From: Desulfovibrio sp. Huiquan2017
Lineage (GTDB): Bacteria > Desulfobacterota > Desulfovibrionia > Desulfovibrionales > Desulfovibrionaceae
Assembly (NCBI RefSeq): GCF_017351175.1
Contig: NZ_JAFMPN010000008.1
Span: 1 to 64,000, forward strand
Reading direction: 5' to 3'
Length of the DNA: 64,000 nt
Shown: positions 17,910 through 24,531 of the stretch, one piece after another
Layout: every line of letters starts with the position of its first letter
Numbering within the stretch: position 1 is the first letter of the stretch
The notes under the pieces: model-generated
What the model was told of the DNA's origin: nothing
Database searches by the model: none
The model's input: only the letters and a program-made list of their open reading frames with translations
Made by a program: the position numbers and the translations under genes

Positions 17910-19115
17910 TTATCCTTGGGAGATGTCGTCCGTGGGGGCCAACAGCGGGGGCTCGATGTTCACCGTCTGGGGGTACTTCAGCCCGGTTCCGGTGTTCAGC
18001 AGGACCACTTCCTCTTCCGGTTTGATCCAGCCGGAAGCGAGCAGCTGCTTGGCAGCGGCATAGGTCGTCGCGCCTTCGGGGCAGATGAAGTTGCCTTCGG
18101 CCCTGGCGATTTCCTGTTGGGCTTTGAGGGTGTCCGCATCGTCGATGGCCACGGCGCAGCCTTTGGTGTCGTAGATGGCTTCGAGGACCAGGAAGTCGCC
18201 GAGCGCTTTGGGGACGGTGATGCCGAAAGCGCAGGTCTCGGCGTTATCCCAGAACTCGGAGGAGTCCTTGTGCTCGTCGAAGGCCTTGACGATGGGCGCG
18301 CAGCCGGTCGCCTGGACCGCGACGAGGCGGGGCATCTTTTCGCCGATCCAACCCATTTCCTGAAGCTCCTTCAGGGCCTTGTAGATGCCGATGATTCCGA
18401 CGCCGCCACCGGTGGGGTAGAGGATGACGTCCGGGACGCGCCAGCCCATCTGCTCGGCGATTTCGAGGCCCATGGTCTTCTTTCCCTCGATGCGGTACGG
18501 CTCCTTGAGGGTGGAGGCGTCGAACCAGCCGAATTTCTCGACGGCCCGGGCCACGATCTTGCCCGCGTCGCTGATCAGGCCGTCGACGAGGTACAGGTCC
18601 GCGCCGGTGATGCCGACCTCTTTGCGATTGATGGCCGGAGCGTCCTTGGGCATGACGATGACCGAGCGGATGCCCGCGGCGGCGCAGTATGCGGCCCAGG
18701 AGCCGCCGGCGTTGCCGTTGGTGGGCATGGCCAGGATGTCGATGCCGAGTTCCTTGGCCCGGGAAACGCCCACCGTCGCGCCGCGCGCCTTGAAGGTGCC
18801 GGTGGGGATGATGCCTTCGTCCTTGATGAACAGGTTCTTGAACCCGGCCTGCTTGCCCAGATTGTCGAATCTGCACAGCGGGGTCATGCCTTCGCCGAGG
18901 CTGACGATGTTCTTCTCATCCTTGACCGGCAGAAGCTCCCGGTAACGCCAGAGGGTGGCGGGCCGTTCGAGCAGGGCTTCCTTGGTCAGCGCCTTCTTGA
19001 CCTTGTCGAGTTCATAGCGAACGACCAGCGGAGCGCCGCATTCGCAAAGCTGGATGCGTTGTTCGCTGTCATAGGTCTTTGCGCACTTGGGGCATTCGAG
19101 GTGTTTTACAAACAT
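17910..19115 (-). CDS. threonine-synthase-like PLP enzyme (possible threonine/serine dehydratase)
   Basis: The 401-residue protein begins with a rubredoxin-like zinc ribbon (CPKCAKTYDSEQRIQLCECG) common in one class of threonine synthases. It then has the fold-type II PLP core: Schiff-base lysine in TGTFKARGAT, MPTNGNAGGSWAAYCAAAG and the phosphate loop PTGGGVGIIGIYK. Classical threonine synthases usually have SFKDRG at the lysine; FK-A-RGA is closer to threonine/serine dehydratases. The start at 19115 is set by the zinc ribbon and an AGAAGG upstream; a longer frame adds 52 low-complexity residues. It is next to RidA, which hydrolyses the enamines that such dehydratases release. This context favours amino-acid breakdown over threonine biosynthesis. 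Confidence 0.82.
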   Translation of the reverse strand: MFVKHLECPKCAKTYDSEQRIQLCECGAPLVVRYELDKVKKALTKEALLERPATLWRYRELLPVKDEKNIVSLGEGMTPLCRFDNLGKQAGFKNLFIKDEGIIPTGTFKARGATVGVSRAKELGIDILAMPTNGNAGGSWAAYCAAAGIRSVIVMPKDAPAINRKEVGITGADLYLVDGLISDAGKIVARAVEKFGWFDASTLKEPYRIEGKKTMGLEIAEQMGWRVPDVILYPTGGGVGIIGIYKALKELQEMGWIGEKMPRLVAVQATGCAPIVKAFDEHKDSSEFWDNAETCAFGITVPKALGDFLVLEAIYDTKGCAVAIDDADTLKAQQEIARAEGNFICPEGATTYAAAKQLLASGWIKPEEEVVLLNTGTGLKYPQTVNIEPPLLAPTDDISQG

Positions 19116-19164
19116 GGCTCTACCTTCTCTTTTAGTGTGTTGCGTTGACTGTGTTTGGCTTGAG

Positions 19165-19548
19165 CTACTTGACCAAAGCGACGGCTTCGATTTCGATTTT
19201 GACGTCCTTGGGCAGACGGGCGACCTCGACGCAGCTGCGGGCGGGAGCCTCGGCTCCGGCGTACTCCGCATAGATCTCGTTGACGGTGCCGAATTCGTTC
19301 ATGTCGGCGATAAAGACCGTGGTCTTGACCATGTCGTTCAAAGAGCTGCCGGCGGCTTCCAGAACGCGTTGGAGGTTCTTCAGCACCTGGTGCGTCTGTT
19401 CGCGGATGCCGCCTTCGACGACCGTTGCGGACGCGGGGTCCAGCGGAATCTGGCCGGAAGTGAAAACCAAATCGCCAACCTTGACCGCCTGGGAGTAGGG
19501 GCCGATGGCGGCCGGGGCGGCCTCGGTGCTGACAATTTTTTTGCTCAT
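19165..19548 (-). CDS. RidA family enamine/imine deaminase
   Basis: The 127-residue protein matches RidA/YjgF/Tdc[25 protein letters not shown], then the conserved C-terminal [21 protein letters not shown], with the arginine that binds the substrate carboxylate and a terminal glutamate. RidA hydrolyses 2-aminoacrylate and 2-aminocrotonate made by PLP dehydratases, protecting PLP enzymes from damage. It lies 38 bp after the regulator and 49 bp before the PLP enzyme, in the same operon. Confidence 0.92.
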   Translation of the reverse strand: MSKKIVSTEAAPAAIGPYSQAVKVGDLVFTSGQIPLDPASATVVEGGIREQTHQVLKNLQRVLEAAGSSLNDMVKTTVFIADMNEFGTVNEIYAEYAGAEAPARSCVEVARLPKDVKIEIEAVALVK

Positions 19549-19586
19549 TTCAATATCTCCTGTGATAGTTTTAGGTTATGGTTAAT

Positions 19587-20288
19587 TTAGCGTTTTGATC
19601 CCGAGCGGATCCGTTTCAAATAGCTGTACACGGTGTATTTAGAGATACCCATGCTCTCCGCGACGTGATCGACCATGCCCTTGATCATGAATGCGCCGTT
19701 GTTTTCCAGGATGGTCAGGCAATGGATCTTTTCGTCCTTGTCCATGGCCGCGGGGTGCTTGCCGACCGTCTGCGCGGCGTTCGCCATCATCGCTTCGTTG
19801 GTCTCCAGCACGTTGCTCGCGAAGGTTTCCATCTCCGCATGATCGGGCGGGGCCTCGTGGAACTGGATCATCCGTTGGATGTGGGAAACCGTGTTGGAAA
19901 GTTCGGTAATATCGAAATTGATGCACAGCGCTCCGATGATCGTGCCGTTCCCGTCGCGCAGAAAGACGGTGGAGGACTTCAGGTCGTGGCCGTCTCCGGT
20001 CTGTGTCCGGTAGTTGGCCAGATCCTCGGTCGCATCCCCGCCTGCCCGCCAGGCCTTGAGGACCAGGTCGGTAATCGGCGCGCCGATTTCCCGCTTGGTG
20101 ATTTCCCCCTCGAGGTGGATGAGGGAATGCTCTAGGTCCCGGAAATCATGCACCGCTACTTCGGTGTTCGGGCCGAAAGTCTGAGTAAGGACTTTCGCAA
20201 TGCGCTTGGCATTGTTGAAAACCAGTTCACGGGCGCTGGAATCTTTTGCTTTTTTTTGTGTGGTGCCTTTTGTTTTTTCGCTTGCCAT
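19587..20288 (-). CDS. YheO/DauR-type PAS-HTH transcriptional regulator
   Basis: The 233-residue protein has a YheO-like PAS domain (residues about 25-140; VAVHDFRDLEHSLIHLEGEIT and GTIIGALCINFDIT). A C-terminal HTH follows at about 175-230, with VDHVAESMGISKYTVYSYLKRIR. Relatives such as DauR repress amino-acid catabolic genes. The N terminus is Lys/Ser-rich. It is the first gene of a four-gene run with RidA, the PLP enzyme and the symporter, so it very likely controls them in response to the transported amino acid. A 12-bp palindrome lies 10 bp upstream of its start. Confidence 0.85.
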   Translation of the reverse strand: MASEKTKGTTQKKAKDSSARELVFNNAKRIAKVLTQTFGPNTEVAVHDFRDLEHSLIHLEGEITKREIGAPITDLVLKAWRAGGDATEDLANYRTQTGDGHDLKSSTVFLRDGNGTIIGALCINFDITELSNTVSHIQRMIQFHEAPPDHAEMETFASNVLETNEAMMANAAQTVGKHPAAMDKDEKIHCLTILENNGAFMIKGMVDHVAESMGISKYTVYSYLKRIRSGSKR

Positions 20289-20297
20289 GTACAGTCT

Positions 20298-20309
20298 CCA
20301 GACGTCTGG
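20298..20309. promoter_or_regulatory. 12-bp palindrome in the leader of the YheO-type regulator
   Basis: CCAGACGTCTGG is a perfect palindrome 10-21 bp upstream of the regulator ATG. It is a candidate autoregulatory operator. A 12-bp palindrome is only modest evidence. Confidence 0.35.
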
Positions 20310-20471
20310 TTTGTGCGGCGACGCGCGGGCCGCCGCGGATTGTGTTTGCGCAAATCACATTGCCGAAGGTCCGGCCGGATTCCGGGAGGGGAAGCCTCGT
20401 CAGAATTCCCCGCGGCATATTGCCGCCCGATTGAACCGATGGTGTCCGTCGGCATCGACGAATTTACCTTC

Positions 20472-20510
20472 ATACAAAAAATTTGATTGTGTCAATAAAA
20501 TTTTTTGTAT
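20472..20510. promoter_or_regulatory. 39-bp near-perfect palindrome in the divergent regulator region
   Basis: Arms ATACAAAAAATTT (20472-20484) and AAATTTTTTGTAT (20498-20510) are perfect complements. The 13-nt centre itself contains ATTG-TGT-CAAT, so 17 of 18 possible pairs match. It lies in a 439-bp intergenic region between the minus-strand regulator (start 20288) and the plus-strand gene at 20728, inside a sharply AT-rich patch. TTGATTGTGTCAAT in the centre resembles an FNR/CRP-type half-site pair. The remainder of the region has no gene. Confidence 0.55.
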
Positions 20511-20727
20511 TAACAATAAAAAATTGTAATCACCAAAATGGTTGTATTTTGAGACTGAAAAGAGTGGGGCGCTTTACGGGGAAGGTGGAAGCCGAACAGT
20601 AGAGCGCCGGGGCCGGACAGGAAAAACAGTCCGGGCGGTTGTGGCGGGGCGGCCCCCCTTGATTTAAGGGGGGAAGTGAGTAAGTATGCCGCTGAGTTCA
20701 TGCTCACGGCACCATAAGGAGTATATA

Positions 20728-21219
20728 ATGGCTAAAGATTTCAGAGAATATCTTGTCGAGGCTTCCCGGTCCGACGATTTCGGCCGCGTGTTCAAGGAAC
20801 TGGCCGTAGGCTTCAAGCTGTTCGTCTCGTTCCAGGCCAGCGACGTGCATGCCTGCACTCCGGAAAAGACCCTGGACGACATCCACGAGTATACCCACTG
20901 GGAGGTCGCCTTGCGTTCCACCACGCCGCCCATCGATACCCCCGGCATCGGGCCGTGGATGTTCCTGCGCGAAAAGGAATGGGCCGAGCCCTTCGACCGT
21001 CCCGAGTTCCAGCGGACCATGATCGGTGAATTCATCCCCACCGAACACTGCCAGCAGATTCTTGAGGATTGTATCGCCTACGCCATGGAAAAGGGCCATA
21101 TCGAATCCGAGGCCGAGATCCGCACCGTGGAGCCGGACGAGGAAGTCAAGAAGATGGGCTGCGGCGGTTGCGCTGCCAAGAAGAAGCCCGCCGCAAAGAC
21201 GGAAGCGCCCGCCGAATAG
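20728..21219 (+). CDS. conserved hypothetical protein with C-terminal CGGC motif
   Basis: The 163-residue protein is not recognised. It starts MAKDFREYLVEASRSDDFGR at an ATG with AAGGAG seven bases upstream. The body is mixed alpha/beta with many acidic residues (THWEVALRSTTPPIDTPGIG, PWMFLREKEW). The tail has KKMGCGGCAAKKKPAAK, a Cys-Gly-Gly-Cys pair before a Lys/Ala-rich end, which could bind metal or form a disulfide. It is monocistronic and followed by a strong terminator. Confidence 0.7.
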   Translation: MAKDFREYLVEASRSDDFGRVFKELAVGFKLFVSFQASDVHACTPEKTLDDIHEYTHWEVALRSTTPPIDTPGIGPWMFLREKEWAEPFDRPEFQRTMIGEFIPTEHCQQILEDCIAYAMEKGHIESEAEIRTVEPDEEVKKMGCGGCAAKKKPAAKTEAPAE

Positions 21220-21238
21220 ATCCCCCCCTTGGAATGCC

Positions 21239-21273
21239 AAAAGGCCCGTCTGGTTTCAGGCGGGCCTTTTTTT
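21239..21273 (+). terminator. intrinsic terminator after the CGGC protein gene
   Basis: AAAGGCCCGTC / CAGGCGGGCCTTT hairpin with a short loop followed by TTTTTTT on the plus strand. Confidence 0.85.
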
Positions 21274-21637
21274 GGGATTTATACAGCTAACTCCCTTTTC
21301 GCAGGCGAAAAGCCGCGTGGTGGAAAAAAGATCGCGCCGAAGGCGCAAAAATGGGATGCAAGGGCGTGAGTCCTTGCCCGCCGGAGGCGAACTCATTTTG
21401 ATTTTCGCCGCAAAGCGGCTTTCAACACCTGGTTTTTCCCAGGGAGCTAAGGGGATAGCTCCTTTGTTAGGGAGTTATCCCGGTGGCCTCATGAAGGGGA
21501 AAATCGGACTATGCAGGTCGCTCCGCAGCGAGAGGTCCCGCGCCCCTGCATCCCGCTCTTGCGTCTTTGGCGCGATCTCCCGGCTCATTCCGATATCCAG
21601 TGCCATGACCTGGCGGGTTTTCAGGCCCGGGGAGCGG
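21274..21637. other. non-coding stretch with several hairpins
   Basis: About 360 bp without a credible gene. It contains multiple short inverted repeats (GCGCCGAAGGCGC, CAAGGGCGTGAGTCCTTG, GCCGCAAAGCGGC), which look like degenerate intergenic repeat DNA. Some could be a dispersed repeat of this genome, but only one copy is visible here. Confidence 0.4.
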
Positions 21638-22321
21638 TCAGCCGAAGAAATAGGTCAGGACGATGACGTAGCCCAGGGCAGGGAGCAGGTTGGCCAGCCG
21701 GATCTCGGTCAGTTCCAGGAGGTTGATGGCGATACCGATGATGAGCAGCCCGCCGCAACCGGTGATCTGGGCGATCATCAGGTCCGAGAAATATTGCTGG
21801 AAGAAGGAGGCACCCAGGGTGATGGCGCCTTGGTATAGCAGGACCGGGATGAAGGAGAAGATGACCCCGGTGCCGTAAGTGGCCGCAAAGGCGATGGCCG
21901 CGAAGCCGTCCAGGATGGATTTGGTGTAGAGGATGGTGGTGTCGCCCCGAATGCCTTCCTCCAGCGAGCCGACGATGGCCATGGCCCCGATGCAGAAGAG
22001 CAGGGAGGTGGTCACCAGACCGTCCGTGAAGGAGGCGTTCTTGGAGCGCACCAGCTTTTTGAACCGGTTGCCCATCCGCTCGAGCAGGGTGTCCAGACGC
22101 AGCCATTCCCCGGTGATGCCGCCGAGCAGCACCGCGAAGATGACGATCAGGATGTTTTGCACCTTGAGCGCCATCTGGACGCCGATGAGCAGTACGCACA
22201 GCCCCAGGCCCTGGAACACGATGGATCGGATGCGTTCCGGGAAACGGGATTGCAGGATGCAGCCGATCAGCGAACCGCCGATGATGGCGCAGGCATTGAC
22301 GAGGGAACCTGTGGGCAGCAT
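21638..22321 (-). CDS. DUF554 family membrane protein
   Basis: The 227-residue protein begins MLPTGSLVNACAIIGGSLIG and has about seven transmembrane segments, matching DUF554 (YdfK-like). Family marks are GSxxNxxxxxxGxxxG at the N terminus and FCIGAMAIVGSLEEGIRGD near residue 110, which is highly conserved in the family. Function is unknown; a small-molecule transport role is often guessed. The start is chosen because GAGGA is seven bases upstream; an ATG two codons earlier is also possible. Confidence 0.85.
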   Translation of the reverse strand: MLPTGSLVNACAIIGGSLIGCILQSRFPERIRSIVFQGLGLCVLLIGVQMALKVQNILIVIFAVLLGGITGEWLRLDTLLERMGNRFKKLVRSKNASFTDGLVTTSLLFCIGAMAIVGSLEEGIRGDTTILYTKSILDGFAAIAFAATYGTGVIFSFIPVLLYQGAITLGASFFQQYFSDLMIAQITGCGGLLIIGIAINLLELTEIRLANLLPALGYVIVLTYFFG

Positions 22322-22487
22322 GAACATTTCCTCATTCGTGAATAGACGGGGACCGTATCCGGGGGAGCTACCACCAACCCGCTTCAGTGACAAGAAATAT
22401 GCGTCCGCTCCGGCGGAGAAGGTATGCCCCGGGACATTCCCGAAGCGGGCCCGTCCGCAGTGCGGCCGGGCCCTTTTGAGTCGGAGG

Positions 22488-23924
22488 CTAATACTGGATG
22501 TAGGCGACGTGGGTCTGGAGGTATTCGTAGAGGCCGTGCTTGCCGTCGGCGCCGCCGATGCCGGACTTGCGCCAGCCTGCGTGGAACCCCTGGATGGATT
22601 CGAAGTGCTCGCGGTTGACGTAGGTTTCGCCGAATCGGAGTTCGTTGATGGCCCGCATCATCTTGGTCACGTTGTTGGTGAAGATGGAGGAGGTCAGGCC
22701 GTACTCGCAGTCGTTGGCCATCTCGATGGCCTGGTCGAAGTCGTCAACTTTGACCACGGGCAGCACCGGGCCGAAGATTTCCTTGCGGACGATCTCCATG
22801 TCCTGCGTGCAACCGGCGAGCAGGGTGGGCTCGTAGAAGTAGCCCGAGGGCTGGTTCTCGGCGCGCTTGCCACCCACCAGGACCTCCACGCCGTCGGCCT
22901 TGGCCGTGGAAACCATGTCTTCGATCTTGCCGAGCTGGGCGGCGTTGATCTGGCAGGCCATGTCGGGCGCGGGATCGGCGAAGGGATCGCCGTAGGTCAC
23001 GGCGGCCATGGCCTTGGTCATGCGCTCCATGAATTCGTCGTAGACCGGTGCCTCGACGTAAACGCGCTCGGCGCAGTTGCAGACCTGGCCGGAGAAGATG
23101 ACGCGTGAGGCGACCACTGCCTTGACGGTCAGGTCCATGTCGCAGTCGGCGCAGACGATGACCGGGGCCTTGCCGCCCAGTTCAAGCGAGGTCTTGGTGA
23201 TGTTTTCGGCGGTGGAGGTGATGATCCGTTGGCCGGTCTCCACGCTGCCGGTCAGGGTGACCAGGCCGACCTCGGGGCTGCGCACCAGGGCGTCGCCCAA
23301 GGTGGAGCCACCGCCGGACACGAAGTTGAGCACGCCCTTGGGCAGGCCGATGCCGGCGATGAGCTTGGCGAATTCGAAGGTGGTGTTCGGGGTGTCGCTG
23401 CTCGGCTTGAGGATGATGGTGCAGCCGGTCAGGATGGACGGAGCGACCTTGCGGGCCATGACGAAGAACGGGAAGTTCCACGGGCAGATGCCGACCACCA
23501 CGCCGATGGGCTGGCGGTAGAGCAGGATGTTTTCGGTGGGCCGGTCGCTCTGGATGACCTCGCCCTCGTATTTGTTGGACCAACCGGCGTAGTAATCGAA
23601 GTACGCCGCAGTGGCGTCGATTTCCACCTGGGCCAGGGGCAGGACCTTGGCCTGTTCCTCGGCCAGGGTGCGGGCGAGCATTTCGCGGTTGGCCCGGATG
23701 GCCTCGGCCATCTTGGTCAGGTACGGGGCGCGCTCGGAGCAGGGCCTGGCCCCCCAGGCCTTCTGGGCGGCGGAAGCGGCTTCCAGCGCCAGGGCTGCGT
23801 CCTCGGCATTGCCTTTGGGAGCCATGGCCACGACCTGTTCGGTGAAGGGATTGATGACCTCGAACTGCTCTTTGGAGACCGCGTCGCGGAACTCGCCGTT
23901 GATGTATTGCTGATATGATTTCAT
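22488..23924 (-). CDS. aldA: AldA-type aldehyde dehydrogenase (lactaldehyde/glycolaldehyde)
   Basis: The 478-residue protein is an NAD-dependent aldehyde dehydrogenase closest in motifs to E. coli AldA: CPWNFPFFVMARK, general-base glutamate in LELGGKAPV and catalytic cysteine in FSGQVCNCAERVYVEA. The GQVCNCAERVYV signature is characteristic of the AldA subfamily, which oxidises L-lactaldehyde, glycolaldehyde and related aldehydes. The C terminus GIGGADGKHGLYEYLQTH is intact. A GGAGG lies upstream of the ATG. No fucose or rhamnose genes adjoin it, so the physiological aldehyde is unclear. Confidence 0.9.
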   Translation of the reverse strand: MKSYQQYINGEFRDAVSKEQFEVINPFTEQVVAMAPKGNAEDAALALEAASAAQKAWGARPCSERAPYLTKMAEAIRANREMLARTLAEEQAKVLPLAQVEIDATAAYFDYYAGWSNKYEGEVIQSDRPTENILLYRQPIGVVVGICPWNFPFFVMARKVAPSILTGCTIILKPSSDTPNTTFEFAKLIAGIGLPKGVLNFVSGGGSTLGDALVRSPEVGLVTLTGSVETGQRIITSTAENITKTSLELGGKAPVIVCADCDMDLTVKAVVASRVIFSGQVCNCAERVYVEAPVYDEFMERMTKAMAAVTYGDPFADPAPDMACQINAAQLGKIEDMVSTAKADGVEVLVGGKRAENQPSGYFYEPTLLAGCTQDMEIVRKEIFGPVLPVVKVDDFDQAIEMANDCEYGLTSSIFTNNVTKMMRAINELRFGETYVNREHFESIQGFHAGWRKSGIGGADGKHGLYEYLQTHVAYIQY

Positions 23925-24046
23925 GAAAACCTCCTGGATTCAGGCTGGTTGGTCTGCCACCGGCAGGCCCGACCCCGGGCCGTGCCACCGCCGGGTGACA
24001 AAGAAGGATGCCATCCAGACTGACAGAAGCCGAAGCCGGGCACAAC

Positions 24047-24085
24047 CCCCTTTCGGCAGATATTCAGGTTCATTGCCGAAAGGGG
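24047..24085. repeat. 12-bp inverted repeat upstream of aldA and the tRNA
   Basis: CCCCTTTCGGCA and TGCCGAAAGGGG flank a 15-nt loop. It lies in a 315-bp intergenic region between the minus-strand aldA and the plus-strand tRNA-Leu that otherwise holds no gene. It could be a structured leader of aldA or a transcription barrier. Confidence 0.5.
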
Positions 24086-24195
24086 ATGGCGTTTGAGACG
24101 GGCCTATGGGCTGGACGGGCGCATTCCGCCGCCGGGCCCGTCTCCACCCGTTTTGCGAGTTCCTGCCTCGAGGCTCGTCCTTTCTCACAAGGGCA

Positions 24196-24225
24196 TTGAC
24201 AGAGGCACCGCTGCTGCCCTATGAG
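24196..24225 (+). promoter_or_regulatory. putative tRNA-Leu promoter
   Basis: TTGACA at 24196-24201 and TATGAG at 24220-24225 are separated by 18 bp, and the tRNA begins 15 bases later at 24240. It lies outside the integrated element, so the tRNA remains under its native promoter. Confidence 0.6.
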
Positions 24226-24239
24226 ATAACCTCTTTCAC

Positions 24240-24326
24240 GCCAGGGTGGCGGAATTGGTAGACGCAGCGGACTCAAAATCCGCCGGTAGCGATACTGTGA
24301 GGGTTCGAGTCCCTCCCCTGGTACCA
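24240..24326 (+). tRNA. tRNA-Leu (anticodon CAA)
   Basis: This is an 87-nt gene with acceptor stem GCCAGGG / CCCTGGT and D-loop GGCGGAATTGGTAGACGC. The anticodon stem GCGGA / TCCGC holds loop CTCAAAA (anticodon CAA). A long class II variable arm is followed by TTCGAGT in the T-arm and an encoded CCA. Its 3' 57 bases belong to the 61-bp attachment repeat, so the mature tRNA is still complete after integration. Confidence 0.97.
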
Positions 24327-24330
24327 GAAT
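24270..24330 (+). repeat. attL: left copy of the 61-bp attachment repeat
   Basis: Runs from the anticodon stem of tRNA-Leu to four bases past its CCA. It is identical to 58532-58592, and divergence begins immediately outside on both sides. This is the usual tRNA 3'-end target of tyrosine integrases. Confidence 0.95.
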
Positions 24331-24337
24331 AAAATCA

Positions 24338-24378
24338 AGGCTTTAGAGGTAAAATAAAAACCTCTGAAGCCTTATTTT
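24338..24378 (+). terminator. element-supplied terminator for tRNA-Leu
   Basis: AAGGCTTTAGAGGT / ACCTCTGAAGCCTT hairpin followed by ATTTTTT, starting 12 bases after the tRNA. It lies on the element side of attL, so integration replaced the native tRNA terminator (now at 58599-58634) with this one. Confidence 0.8.
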
Positions 24379-24398
24379 TTAGAGGTATTTTCTTCTAC

Positions 24399-24421
24399 GC
24401 CACAAATTTGCCACAAAATTT
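24399..24421 (+). repeat. integrase arm-type motifs near attL
   Basis: Tandem GCCACAAATTT (24399-24409) and GCCACAAAATTT (24410-24421) lie about 70 bp inside the left end. The same motif recurs five times near the right end (58384-58466), the layout expected of tyrosine-integrase arm-binding sites. Confidence 0.65.
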
Positions 24422-24531
24422 GGGAAAGTGATGCTTGGAGCTTTGCACCATTCAAGTTATGAGTCTATCAAGTAAAATCTGAGCCAAACTAACGTGGAGG
24501 GATTCTTCCGCCAATATGTTCGGAGACACCT

